From Phascolomyces articulosus (Eukaryota; Mucoromycota; Mucoromycetes; Mucorales; Lichtheimiaceae), in the NCBI GenBank assembly GCA_025677815.1, contig JAIXMP010000007.1, positions 744,001 to 808,000 of the forward strand: 64,000 nt of DNA. Direction: 5' to 3'. Shown here piece after piece: positions 36,188 to 49,105 of the stretch; the stretch's first letter is position 1; each line of letters opens with the position of its first letter. The notes below the pieces were generated by a model. The model was not told the DNA's origin, searched no databases, and worked only from the letters and a program-made list of their open reading frames with translations. The position numbers and the translations under genes are program-made.

Positions 36188-39100
36188 TTAACCAATAGGA
36201 ATATTTGGTGAAATCCAAGTATCATAATCCGCCATGTTTTCATAATCACCAAATGCATGAAGAGCCATAACTTTTAATTTGTAAATACCTCTAGGCAACC
36301 GTTTACCTACATATGGAACGGATCGTGAATGATATTCCATAGTAGCTGTGTCGCTGATATTTTCATAATTATTATTATGATCATCATCACCATCGAAAGG
36401 AGGTGGATGATCTACAGCACGGAAAAGTTTACGATGGTTCACTCCAAGATCCACTGCCATGGAAGAGGAGCCACTTTGTGTCGCCATGGCTTGTTCAGGT
36501 GTTGCAGCAATATCACCTTTCCATGTCATCATAAGTGCATCATTGATATTATGTGTATCATGTCGTCCAACAAATGGCCAATAACCACCAGGAATAATAC
36601 CCACAGGATTATCCGTTTCGGCATCAAGAGCTGTAATCAAGACAAGAGGAGAAGAATGTATCAATTGAGCACGAATCAATGCTGGCGAATAAGGACCCAC
36701 AATACGATCGACCAAAACTTCTGGCATGGACTGATTTATATAGAGAACAGGTAAATCACCTAAAGTGGATGTAAGTCCTGCATAAGGTACGTGTAATGTA
36801 TCAAATGGATCATTTTCTTTGGTGATGACAAAATAACCAGAATAAATTGAAGGAGGCATGTCGGCATAATTTTCTGGAGGGCGAATGCGTACAGTAACAT
36901 TGCTTACACCGTTAATAGGGATGGACAACTTTTCTGGACTAATACTTTCAATAATTGCTTCCACACGATGACCTAACAATAAATTGGGTCTTTTCATAGG
37001 AATGTGTGAACCGTCCATTTTGTATCCTTGGGCAGTACCAGATGCTCGATGAGTAATGGTATAATCAGCCGCCATACGGCCATTGTTATGTATTGTAAAT
37101 GTGTATTCATTATTGGTTCCAGTATGTGTCAAGTCACCTAGTTGGATTTGTTGAGGTGTTACTTTGGTAGAAAGTCGCAAGGCTCGATATGCATCAATTA
37201 GTCCACTTCCTTGACGTGCTACAGATTCAAAGGCACTGGTATTGTAAATGTTGAAAGGAAGACTGCTACTAATAAGTTTTGCTCGTAAATCGCTGACATT
37301 GATGCTTCGACTACCTCCTTTTGCTTGTTGAAGCAAGGCAACAATGCCTGCGACATGTGGGCTTGCCATACTTGTCCCACTTAACGTTGCATAACTACCA
37401 CGGTCCATCGGAAATCTGTAGATTCAGCAAGAGACTATGCGTTAAAAATAGCCCTTTTGAAAAAACCACAAGTGAAGAGAGGAACAGAAATGTAATTTAC
37501 GTAGAAAATATTTGACCACCGGGTGCACTCACATCGGGCTTGATGCTTAAATCCGGTGCAAGTCCCCATGAACTAAATGAACTTATTGTACCTGTGTTGC
37601 CCATTAGTTGTGTTAGTCAAATTTAATATGGTCTATAACATTCTTTTCTTTTTCCTAGGAACTGACGTTGTTTTTTTTTACCTGCAGTATCAATTGGAAA
37701 ACTTATATCTTCATCTGAAAATCGATAGATTTCTTCTGGAGTGTCTTTGGTATGCAAAAATAGTAGTTCGCCATGTTCTTTAGTTATACCGGCACACTCA
37801 ATATGAATCATTGGATCATTATTAAGCGAAGGTGTTACCAAACCAGGCTCATTATTATATACAACTACTCCTATTGCGCCCGCCGCTTGAACATTAAGTA
37901 CCTATAAAAAAGAATTTAGTTAATATGCTAGAACATTCATTTGTATAATAAAATGCTTAATAGTGATGAATTTCTTACCTTTTCTGAAAAATAACATCCA
38001 CCTCTTCCAATCAATGCTACTTTTCCAAACAAGTTAATGTTGGTTATTGGAGCACAGGCATCATTTTCTGTCAAAAATGTATCTGATACTGAAACCATTT
38101 CAGCTTCACCAATTGCAAATGGATTTCCAGAAGAAGTAGCATATCCTATATATAAATACACATATCAATCAATATTTTCATTTTCAGGTTAATCGCTTCT
38201 TTCTCCATATCATTCTTTTTTCTTTCTGTAATTATTATACCTATGATATTATCACCAAACTGGATAGGATGTGCTAATGCTTTCATATTATCTGTGCTTG
38301 CAACAGATATCACATTTTTACCCAGCGATGGAGCGCCCACTTCAAATATGCCTTTGTTTCCTTCATTACCTGCTGCTGCGACAACAATCATTCCTTTCGT
38401 AGTAAGAATGTCTGCAAGTACAGATGAAGGTGAATCAGGCCAACCGATATCACCCAGAGATAAGTTAATAACATCCATGCCATCTTCATAAGCTTGTTCC
38501 ATGGCCTTCATAATCACATCATCTGCACTACTTCCGTCACATCCAAATACTCGATATGCTCCAAAAGTAACTATATAGAGGGATGAGATTATATATAAAG
38601 TTATTTATCTTTTTTATTGTGTGTATATATAATACATATAAAAAAAAGGTGTACCATCAGGTGCGACTCCAGTAAATTGATGCTCTTTATCATTAGCACC
38701 AATAATTCCTGATAATGTTTAACTATAGGTGAGCCACATTTGATCCACTTTTTTTCGTCTCCTCAAAACAACCGACCAACCATTTCTTTTACTTACCTGC
38801 GACATGGGTGCCATGACCGTTACAATCGCGTGGATCAGAGGAAGGGTTTGGTTCACTGTCGCCATTATAATCGTTACCAACAAAATCCATACCATAAGCA
38901 ACACGACAGCCTGATCCAAAACAACCGCCTAACGCGGGATGAGTGTAATCGACACCTAGGAAAAAAAAGTATAAACAATCCCTGTTTTATTTTTCTTCTC
39001 ACAATTTTTCCATCTTTACCTGTATCAATGATACCAACTTTGATTCCTTTTCCAGTCATCCTAATAAACAATTTTTTTTTGTTATGAATTATTGATGTAG

Positions 39101-39634
39101 CTCTATATACACGGATTGCGTGTTCTCTGCTATTTACCCTAATTCTTCTCGAATTTTCATTACACCTGTATTATGATAATGATCAAATAAGCCAGGAATT
39201 TCACTTTTTCCTACTTTTAATGTTTGTGCGTTAGGTCGGGCAACTGAAGTCTATTAAAAACAATAAATGTACGACTGGTTAATATTCTGAAGTGTTTTCT
39301 GATGTATTTTTTTTTTTAAAAAAAATGATAATGAATTGACGAAACATACGACAGGCCACGTTCGTTTCACTTTAGATCTCGTCTGATCAAAGAATAAAGA
39401 GGCGTCTTGAGAGTTATTGAATGATAATGAGATAGCATTCATTTGTCCAAATTCATGACGGATACGATGTTGAATATCAAGCGAAGCCAAATAAAGAGAA
39501 ACATTTGTCTTTGGTTCAAATTCAACCAGGTACGTGTTGGAAACAAAAGATTTTTCTAAACGAGCCCATATACCATTATTACCGATACAAAGTAATATCA
39601 ATAATATTATGGGATCGAATAAAAGATGTTTCAT
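36188..39634 (-). CDS. Secreted subtilisin-like serine protease (S8) with PA domain
   Basis: Ten exons on the minus strand: 39634-39350, 39250-39138, 39060-39020, 38955-38797, 38708-38655, 38570-38241, 38145-37979, 37901-37682, 37591-37501 and 37415-36188, giving 895 residues. A signal peptide (M-K-H-L-L-F-D then [10 protein letters not shown]) opens it, followed by an I9-type propeptide. The catalytic triad is complete: D145 in I-I-D-T-G, H194 in N-G-H-G-T-H-V-A-G, and S502 in [11 protein letters not shown]. The oxyanion Asn is in A-A-A-G-N-E-G. A protease-associated insert sits at about 310-450. The C-terminal 300 residues form beta-sandwich domains typical of large fungal and Vpr-like subtilases. 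It probably cleaves extracellular protein for nutrition. The ATG just before the signal peptide is preferred over one 114 bases upstream. Confidence 0.93.
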
Positions 39635-39843
39635 AATAATAAAAATAATATTTAGAGTAGAAAAAGAGACAGGAAGAAGGAAAGAGTATCCAATAGCATA
39701 TTTCACATTTGCCACTACTTTTTTTGGATTAAACAGAGTATTTCCCAATCATAATAATTAAACAAATGAAATAAGATTCTATCTCAACATTATTATATAT
39801 TTTTTTCATTTGTTTGTTATTATTATTATAAAATAAATTTGAT

Positions 39844-40813
39844 TTAATCTTTGGCTGTAAATTTTGCATAATAATCTTTAGTTTTGTTTTCGTATAATTC
39901 TTGTGTACACTCGGGTAATTCATCTTGATATGTTCCTAATACAAACATTAAATCAACATCATTTTAGTTTCTTCTCAATGTTCAAAATTTTATATTTATA
40001 TTACCTGGAGAACCGGAATATACCGAGAATGAAGGCACAACTGTGTTGGGTGGTATAACTGTATTATCAGTGATGCAACAACAGTCTTTTATAATAGCAA
40101 ATCGTCCCTATACGTTTTTTTTTACCCCCATTCACACATTGTGTTAATACATTCCATTGCATTTCTCATGTGAGAATATGATTCAATTCTACCTTATTAT
40201 TACTTACAATGATACAATTCTTTCCTATTGTAACGTGTGATCCAATCGTAGCAGCTTCAATAATACTACCTTCACCAATCGTAACGTGATCACCGATCTT
40301 CATTGGATAATAGCTGAACATTCTAGATACAGCAAATTTACTTTCTTGTCAGTAACTAAAACCAACAACACTGTATCTCATGCAATAATATTTTTACCCT
40401 TTATATGTTTTATAAGGTGGTCGTATAATAGATCCTCGAGATAATAGACAGTATCGACCGATCGCAACAACAACAGCATGACCTCCACCTGTCCGTCGAA
40501 GATCACCACGAATTACACATTCCGTTTGTATAATGGTCTATATGTATATATATAAATCATTTCAATAAATTTAATGGAATGGATTGAATATATATATATA
40601 TATATATACGTGAAAATAGCAAAGCGTACCTTGCCACCGAGAATAATATTCTGACTTCCACAAATGACGGATGCTCGTGACACTTTGTTACCTGTGTCCT
40701 AAATGAACTATTTTAATAAATGAGATGCTTTCTTTTCACAAATATTTCCCTAATTGACAACTCACTGTCTCTATATATTCAGATCGATTATAATAAACAA
40801 CGGGGGTATCCAT
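39844..40813 (-). CDS. DCTN5: Dynactin subunit 5 (p25)
   Basis: Six exons on the minus strand: 40813-40766, 40698-40630, 40537-40398, 40322-40208, 40107-40005 and 39935-39844, giving 188 residues, the usual length. It begins [20 protein letters not shown]. It continues as a left-handed beta-helix built from hexapeptide repeats ([42 protein letters not shown]). It ends [14 protein letters not shown]. In dynactin, p25 sits in the pointed-end complex that links dynein to cargo such as early endosomes, a path important for hyphal growth. Hexapeptide proteins also include acyltransferases, but the N-terminal and [11 protein letters not shown] features match p25. The gene ends 209 bases from the start of the protease gene, in tandem. 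Confidence 0.92.
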
Positions 40814-42133
40814 GTGGAATCAAAAAATAAAATATATTAATCAAGAACAACTCAAGTAAAAAAAAGAAACCCGCTTTATGAAAATCGCCCCGTATCAAAA
40901 AAGGGATTCTGGTTACACAAGAAAAGGTGCGACTAAGGTATGGAAGACCCAGCGAATAAGTTACATTTTTTGATCAATGCCAAGTCCATGTTAACGTGCT
41001 GAGTGATCCATTATGAACAAATGAGTAAATAAGGTAAATACTTTATATGTATAGTATTGATATAGCTGGTCTCCATTTGCTTTTTATCAATCCACGTATT
41101 GAATCGATGAATTATGCGTCATCTATAATCATACCATATAAACCAACTCTTGCTGAATAATCACAACAGACGCATTTCATGCGTATAGTACGTATATGAG
41201 TACCCAAAATATTAGTATGGCATATCATTTAGCAATCAATGAGTTTTTATTATTATTTCTGTTCATGATTTACCCCATTTCATATTTCTACCTTTTATAG
41301 TATGTTATTCAGGTTATTCTAATGATCATTACTATTTGAATACTATGTTATAATTTATCTTTTAGCCTGTAAAATAATTATATGACAAGTGCAATTGTGG
41401 TGGTGCCTTGATTATGCAATTGATCAATGGTTTTGATGAAGAATATGGAAATGATATTAATATGGAGGGAATGGTATCAGCAAATCATTACCCACCTTAG
41501 CAAATATATATGGGATTTATTACCGCATATCGAATTATTTAATCATATGTCGTTGCGTAAGTTTGAAGAATCGATCTTCATTTCTCATTTCTCACATACA
41601 CTGTCAAACTTATTTTGCTTACAATGAAGTATATATATAAACATGAAATAAGAACTAGACGAAAATAAAGAAGATGTACTTCTTGGCTATCTAATGATAG
41701 TTGTTTTGTTACGTTTGGACAAGTTCTGACCAACTATCAAAAATAAAAATAAAAAATAGAATTTCATGCAAATAATAAAAATTGATTGCTCCGATTGGTG
41801 TTCTATAAAAACGTCATACTCTGTTGTAGCATCAAATACCTTGGCTATTTTCTTTTATTATACACTCAAAAGGTATGATTTTATTTGATCAGAGAGTTTG
41901 AATGAAATGAGGATATGTCCAATAGCCCTTTTGTTACTTTTATTCTCTTTTAATTATATTTTTCATACGCAAAAACACCTATATTGTTAATAACAAGCCA
42001 AAAAAAAAAAAACGTAAATAGTTTTGAACATAGCACGCGAGGATGATGATGATGATGATGTAATAAAGCCCCAAGAAATTACATAAATTTGAAGAGATGT
42101 ATTATAAGGCATTTTATTATTATTTACTTTATT
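40814..42133. other. AT-rich spacer
   Basis: Contains the dynactin promoter at its left and the 3' end of the F-box-like/EF-hand gene at its right. A (GAT)n tract of about six units lies at 42042-42060. A 28-codon frame at 41414-41500 looks slightly protein-like but stands alone. No RNA gene was recognised. Confidence 0.45.
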
Positions 42134-43456
42134 TTATTCTTCCATACGTTTCTTTAAAGTTTGTGGATCATATCCATGAACACCAAGATCATTACGTGTT
42201 TCTAATGGATCATCTAATGTTTGCTCTAAGTAAAATGCCTGTATATACATATTTCTGTTAGTATTGGACCAGATCCTTCCCTTTATATTTGATCTCATCA
42301 TCCAAAAAGCCTAATACAAAAAAAAAAAAAAACTCACCAAAAATCCATCTCGGGTTAACCAACCGCGTGAATTACTACCAAACCGTTGTCCCATTTGTCG
42401 TAAGAAAGGTTGAGGAGGGTGTGATCCATTGGTTGTGAAAATAAATTGATCTAATTCTTCCGGTCGTAATGCACCATCTTGATCTTTATCAAAGTTTTGG
42501 AAAATTTCTTCAAGCACTTCTTTTAATTCACGAGAAAGTGTATCCTGTTCCAATAAAGGTGCCTCATCTTGAGATCCTTTATATCCCTTCAATATCCTTT
42601 GAATCTCTTCTTGAAGTTCTATAATTTTTAAAAGACATCATATCCAAACGAACCCTCCTTTAATAAAACTTTTCTTTTTTTTTTTTCTTTCAAGAATCTA
42701 ATATCAACATTTTTTTTTCTTCTTTTACCAGCAATAGGTTCGAATTCAGGATCAACAGCACGACCTGTACGTAAAGGAATCAAAGCTTCATCAAGTCTAT
42801 TAAGGACAAATAAAATAAATCCAAGGATATAATAACAACCAGCATGCGTGGGAAAAACATCTAGTTAAAAAAAATCAGAGTGCGATTCTTAGTGAGATCA
42901 TAAATCCCTCCCCACCTTTCCAATCATACCTAAAATCCACATCATTTTTGATGCGACACGACTTAATACAGAAACATTGCCGTCATTTTGGAAAGATTTA
43001 AGGAAAGATTGTGCCTCTGAAAATTCTTTTTCTGCTTGTACCATCAATGCTTCATCATCAGCACTATCCACTGTTGCGTTCTTTTGTGCATAATATTCTT
43101 TCCAATTGGTAGGTTCTTTTCCAAACTTTGTTGCCAAGTCGGGAGCAAGCTCTAATCCAGTCGATTGTGTGAAAATTTCATAAATCTCGAAAAGGTTACC
43201 GAAGTCATTACTAGTTTTACTATAAAGAAAGGTGAACTGTCAAATAAACTTCTTTCGTTTCGACTGTGGTCAATGATTTTTATTATTATTATTTTCCAAA
43301 GAAACGGGCTCTCATTTACCTCTTCCAAATATCATTATCCATTACAGAGTTACACATTTGTTTTGAAGTCATTGCAAGTTCAACAAGATCGCGTGGTTCG
43401 AGTGAAAGTGCGAGATTTTCGCGTATTACACTATTAAGATTTTCTAATCTACTCAT
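42134..43456 (-). CDS. F-box-like, TPR and EF-hand protein
   Basis: Five exons on the minus strand: 43456-43320, 43219-42930, 42860-42729, 42618-42338 and 42238-42134, giving 314 residues. Residues 1-46 look like a short F-box-like helix pair (SLEPRDLVELAMTSKQMCNS, then D-N-D-I-W-K). Residues about 140-195 fit a TPR (YYILGFILFVLNRLDEALIP, then DPEFEPIAELQEEI). One canonical EF-hand loop lies at 230-241 (D-K-D-Q-D-G-A-L-R-P-E-E), inside an alpha-helical C-terminus. Exon 3 was found because its frame is open through an apparent internal TTAATAG and joins both sides in phase. The role is unknown; a calcium-responsive adaptor is a guess. The EF-hand is certain, the F-box-like part weak. Confidence 0.78.
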
Positions 43457-44655
43457 TATTACTGGTAAAGTTTGTAAAAAAAGGTTCAACAAAAAAAAAT
43501 TATTTCGGATCTCGGATTTCTAGAAGAGAGCCTTAGCGGGATTATTTTTTTGCATTTTATACATTCCAACCCATTTCATATTATATTGGATAATAGCCAG
43601 TCATCATCATTTCTTTTATTACTATTACGAATAAGAATATACGTTTATCACCAAAGGAAAGAATACACTGATTAATAATTATTGTGGATCTTATATATAC
43701 AAGATAGATTCAAGTTTAAGATTATGCAGGTAAGATGATGTTATTTTTCTAACTCGGATTGAGTAAAAAAAAATCACTCAAGCGATCTATGATGTCATTG
43801 AAAATGACTTGCATAGAAAATTAAGATAACTATTTTTTGATGGTCGGATAGTAACTTCTTTTCTTTTCCTTTCTTGATCAAACTGCCGTCTAACGGAAGT
43901 GGCCTCCGAGAAACTCATAATAATTATTGGACGATAATGGATATAATATATATTATTGATAGTTGAAATCAATAATAGCAATATCGATTTATTATAGTTG
44001 AGTGTAAGGTTTCTTTTATTTGTGTTATTTGTACAAGTGTAAAGTTTGGTAATGCCATTAGTGGAACTGAAAATTGGTGGCACAACAGCAATAATAAAAA
44101 CATTGATACTCCAGTTTTTTAGATTTTCCACGCGTGAAATGCCAAGCACATAAAGGAATAAAGGTCATATGGGACCTGTTAAATAGTATCATAATAACGA
44201 GTGAGTGAATTGCGCCTTATAATACCGGTCTATTTCTCCTTTTGAAGTTAAACTAAAAGAGATGATAATTTTAGCTACAGAAGGATAAAGAATATCTACC
44301 AATAGGTAGCTAGGTATCTATTCAATGAATACTGAGCATATTCAAATTTAGTACTGTTGTGCGTAGCAATTAATAAAGAAAGATGACCATAAACTTTCTC
44401 TTTGATTAATCAGCAATACAAACGTTTAAACTATGAATAATATTTACATCAAGAAACCTACTAAATGAAGAAATTGTGGAGTTGTCGTACTGCGCACTGG
44501 GAGTGCAACAACAAAAAAAGTTAAAACCAAAAATAAACCAGGTGGCGCCATGCGACAATATTTTTTGTATAAATTACACTTAATTTTCCAATCTTCTCCT
44601 TTTTCCTTTCTTTTTTTTCACTATTTTCACACACTTGTATAAAAAGAATAAAACA
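43457..44655. promoter_or_regulatory. Divergent promoter spacer, 1.2 kb
   Basis: Separates the starts of the EF-hand gene (minus) and the AIG1-type GTPase gene (plus). AT-rich, with a T/C-rich leader at 44590-44635. The small minus-strand frame near 43790-43918 lacks conserved features. Nothing else was recognised. Confidence 0.45.
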
Positions 44656-45924
44656 ATGACACAAATGTCTTCGTCACCTTCAATTGAAACCTGGGAGAAT
44701 CCTTTCTTTGAACTGGAATCTGATTACGATCCAATTATGATTGCTGCCAAACGTAGTCAACAAAAACAACATCATGAATCAGCACCACCCACACCACCTC
44801 CTATTCTTGTTCCTTCTGAAAGTACAGCAACAACTTCTAGTCGACGCAGTATTACAACTGAAGATAATCCACTAAAGATTATTGCTCTTGGAAAAACGGG
44901 TGATGGTAAATCTAGTTTATTAAATGATATGCTTGGGCGTGAAGCTTTTAAGCATAAGCGTTCTGTCAAGGTAAAACATATTCCATCTCAACGATCAAAA
45001 AAGGAGTGAATATAAAACATATGGAGTCCCTAACTTGATCAATCATTAATTATAGTCACAAACGGCAGAGGTTCAAGAAAGTAGTGGATTTTGGTCTCCC
45101 TTGCAACCCCATATGCCAGGAAAAGGAAATTTTGGTTGCCACATCCGTGCTATTGATACACCGGGCTTTGGTGATTCACAACTTCGAGATGGACAATTTA
45201 TACCTGCTATTCGAAAGAAAATCATTGATGTTGCTGCTTTGGAAGGTGGATTACATTGTATTTTACTCGCATTCAAAATATCCAACAGGTAAATATAATA
45301 TATTATATAATTTGGAGGAGCTACGAATACATTTCCCTCTAAACCCCTTTTATGACTTATATGTGGGAGGAAGAAAAAAAAAGAATGTTACCTGAATGAA
45401 GGGAAAATACTGGAAAGTTCTATTTTTGAAATGTCGTTGTACTAAAAATATATAAAATAAAATTGTTATATAGCACGGACACCATTATGACAGGATTACG
45501 AACATTACACGAATTAATGAAACCCAACAAGACATTTTGGAAAAATGTGATACTTGTCTTTACCCACGCAGATCCAAGCACCATCAATCGATATCGCAAC
45601 AACAAAGTAACACTCAAGACAAAAGTTGGCCCTGAAATCAAGGAATTTCTCGAATTGGATGAAGAGTTACCCATGGTGTTTATCAGTACACAAAAGCACA
45701 TGTGTAGCTATTTTAAAGGAATGGGTGATTGCGACTGTGTTCATGGAAGTCGATACCATGCGGATTGTCGAAGGCGATTTTATGAACAAGTTTGGAAACG
45801 ACGAAATAGACCTTTTCAACTTGATGAAGATGAATTGTTGCAAATGGAGGAAGAGGAGGAAAAAGAGGACGATAATGTTGATGACAAAAAGGAAACAGAA
45901 GTGGAGGAAGAAGGAGAACAATGA
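44656..45924 (+). CDS. AIG1/GIMAP-type GTPase
   Basis: Three exons, 44656-44970, 45056-45288 and 45474-45924, giving 332 residues. The G domain shows the P-loop G-K-T-G-D-G-K-S at 79-86, the Walker B/G3 motif I-D-T-P-G-F-G-D near 138-145, and a G4-like T-H-A-D at 213-216. These fit AIG1/GIMAP, Toc34-like and septin-related GTPases. The segment L-H-C-I-L-L-A-F-K followed by a short loop and L-H-E-L is the AIG1 box style. The N-terminal 70 residues are Ser/Gln/Pro-rich. The C-terminus has C-D-C-V-H-G-S-R-Y-H-A-D-C and then a Glu/Asp-rich tail. No membrane anchor is seen. In plants and animals the family acts at membranes in immunity and survival; the fungal function is not established. Confidence 0.83.
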
Positions 45925-46002
45925 TAACCTGTATCAGAATCCAAAATGAACAAGCCAGTCTTGCTGTATAAGAAACGATTACCATTTAGTGAAAACAAAA
46001 CC

Positions 46003-46028
46003 AAAAAAAAAAAAAAAAAAAAAAAAAA
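46003..46028. repeat. Homopolymer A run
   Basis: Twenty-six A, 79 bases after the stop codon of the AIG1-type gene. The gene keeps its introns, so this is not a retrocopy tail; it is more likely a slippage tract in the 3' region. Confidence 0.9.
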
Positions 46029-47182
46029 CTGTATATACCTTTAACTATAGAATGCCTTTGGTCATTCTGCTACTTCTATTAACACTATAAATACCATTAG
46101 TATTAGTATTTTGTATACTTACCACTGTTACTCCTCCATTTTAATATCTGCTTTTGTTTTTATTTTCTCAATTTCATATTTATCATATACTGCATACATT
46201 TCAATTGTACAAATATTAAAAATTTTAAAAAATTTCTTTATCAATAATCCAAAGGAACTCTGTCCATCCAACGTTTTAACGACTATCTGATATGTTTATG
46301 TATAAATTTATTAAATGAATACTTTGTACTATTTATACGGTTATTAATTCTGATGAAGACTAAAACAGGCACGTAGTACTTGGTAAAAGGTGTTAGATAT
46401 TTCATTACATTTTAATAATTATATAACTACATGCATTAAAAATATGTCACCGTTATCAAAGCTCTTATAATCGGTTTTATAATACATGGATTTGCAAAAA
46501 ACTATTATGATAAATACGGCCATCTTCTCTATAGCACTTGTATTGAGAAAGGGTTAAGATTTGTTATGCGAAGTAAGGACCAAAAAAAAAAAAGTTTATT
46601 TTTTAGACTGTACATTGACATATTTTTTTTGCAGTGAGGATGATATGTACAACTCGCTTGCCACTCGTGCCGAAAGTTTATTTTAGATATTTATTAATTA
46701 TACTCACTTACGTTACGTATGTTAATGAAAATAAAAATATATATGAAAAACTAAAATAATTTTTATTAACAAATTATTGTGTGCTGTAGATGTTCTATCG
46801 AATGGCCAAGAAGATTGCCAAGCACTCTTTATTTATTATTATACAGATGCCATTCTACAAATTCGTCTGTATGAGAATCCCAATTAACAGTAGTAACGCC
46901 TTGTTTGGGTCTTGATACATTTTTTAAATGTCAGTTTTTATATATCTTTACCTCTTAGTGGATTCAATTCTATAGCCAAATAATAATAAACCTATTTTGA
47001 AGCAAACTATATTGTCCAATGTATTTATTTTATATATTTATATATTTGTTCTGAATTGTTTTTATGCTTGCAACTACTATTGGCGATGCCCACAAATCAT
47101 TGTCAACAGAAGACATCGGTCAAATGACCTGTATACCTACCTTGTGTTTTGGAACGTTGTCATGTTTAAAGGAAACATAAGT

Positions 47183-47212
47183 CACAACTAAGATATTTAG
47201 ATCTTGGTTGTG
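47183..47212. repeat. Inverted repeat, 12-bp arms
   Basis: CACAACTAAGAT, a 6-base loop, then ATCTTGGTTGTG. Eleven of twelve pairs are Watson-Crick and one is a G-T pair if read as RNA. It stands alone in AT-rich DNA and could be a transcript hairpin or a footprint of a small element. Confidence 0.6.
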
Positions 47213-49079
47213 TAAAGCGAGAAATTACATTAAATCAAAGGGAGTATGTGAATCATGATATTATAATAACACGGACATTGATGATATTTTTAGTATTGAA
47301 AGACTGTATATAAATCATTAAAGTTAACATTAGCATATGTATCTCTTGTAAATAAACATTGCTACCACGCAGCTGGTAATTTATAGTTTCTGATAAAAAC
47401 AACACTATATATAATGAAATTAAATATTTTTGTTACTATTATATATACAGAATATGGTACCACTTGTTTCCTTTGGTAACTACAACTTCATGTACATATT
47501 TAGAGTTTAAGCTTCTATATGAATATTTTTAACCCAGTGGTCCAGTTATTTGATCACGGTTAACTCATGATAATAATAAAAATAGTGGATTTGTTATATT
47601 TCCACCATTCGGCCTTTGCACTTGACAAATGCATGTCGCTCCACAGAAGAATACCATGTATGAAATGTGATAATGGTACCATTCAATACACTCTATTTAT
47701 AAGCATGAGTATATCGTTGTTATGATCATGATAACTTTTCTAATCTTACATTTAATATAAATAAACGTCATTAATATTGTATGTTTTATTATATAGTACT
47801 AAGATTATCTAACTAAAAAAGAGGGAGAGTTTATTCATGAAAACACGTCATAATGACATAATTCTATTAAATAAAAAGAGCCATCATAATTACATGAAGT
47901 AGGGGAACTAGTGGTCGTCATAGTATTTATTAGCCAAAAAAAAATTTATGCGCATCTCTTCCATGTCAATATTAATTTCTTTTACTTACCAATACGACTG
48001 TTGTATTATATAAATTGAATCTAAAACCCTAAAATCTTCCTTTCACTCTCTTCATATCTAAAAACATAAATATCACTGATTATATAATATGTATTCAATA
48101 ATACATACTAAACAGGTTTCATTTTCAATTAATGTTTTCATGTGCCATTGTCAAGAATGTAATTTAATTTTGCTTGAAGCTGCTATAAAAATAAAAATAA
48201 AAATGTTACAGAAGAAAAAGAAACATAATTTGTATTATTATAATAAAATGATACATGTACACCAGGTATATTCTTATTTCCATGATCAGAATGAACATAA
48301 TGCACCATTTTACATGTTTATTTTATTTATTTATTTATTTTAGATCATTCATCATACTGCTGTTGTTGGGATCGGTGGAATAATATAATTTTCGATCATC
48401 ATCCTGTCGATGATGATACAGATAGTAGCTGCAGTGTAAATGTAAATAGATAATTCCTTTTTTTTACGTATTTGTTTATAAATCTCTCTGCAAGAATTTA
48501 TATCAACAAACATAATGTGACCGATATGGCCAAAGACTTTTTTTTAATATGCAGGTTTTAGTTGAACCTAAAATTATTAAAAGGGTAGATGCTATTACAT
48601 TGTTACTTGATGAAGATTATTGATTTAGGACAAGAAAATAAGATGCGATGCACTATTGAAAACATTTTTATATTAAATGTCATATAGAAAAGGCTTATTC
48701 GAAATAAAATGTCTATTTATTTTTAATAGGTTGGTGTCGCTTTATAGGAGGTTATTAATGTAAAAGTAAAAAAAAAATGTACGTAACTATATATTTATAC
48801 GTACAGGACTTTTTCCCTCTTCAAAATCGACTTATGCATATATCATGTTATGGGATGGGAATTCTCTACCCACCCTCCTTTCTTCAGGTTTTATCGATAA
48901 TAGGTTGTCATGATAATTTTTTAAAACGCCAGAGAATACGACTCTTTTCCTCCGCTTCTATGTGGCTATAAATATTTGGCATCAAAAAAAAAATATACGG
49001 ACCTTTATCAAAATTGTGCTTATTTTAGTTAATCGAGATTATTTTCATCGTAACCATAAATAGAAGACACCATTAACAG

Positions 49080-49105
49080 ATACACACACGCGCGCGCGCG
49101 CGCGT
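49080..49105. repeat. Alternating purine-pyrimidine tract, (CA)n(CG)8
   Basis: Twenty-six bases alternate strictly, with eight CG units in a row inside very AT-rich DNA. Such tracts adopt Z-DNA easily. CG-rich runs are otherwise almost absent here. Confidence 0.9.

Noticed and set aside
41414..41500. 28-codon plus-strand frame
   Set aside because: Somewhat protein-like, but too short, with no splice partner on either side.
43790..43918. 43-codon minus-strand frame in the spacer before the AIG1-type gene
   Set aside because: No conserved motif, no good neighbours for splicing, and A/T-biased at the end.
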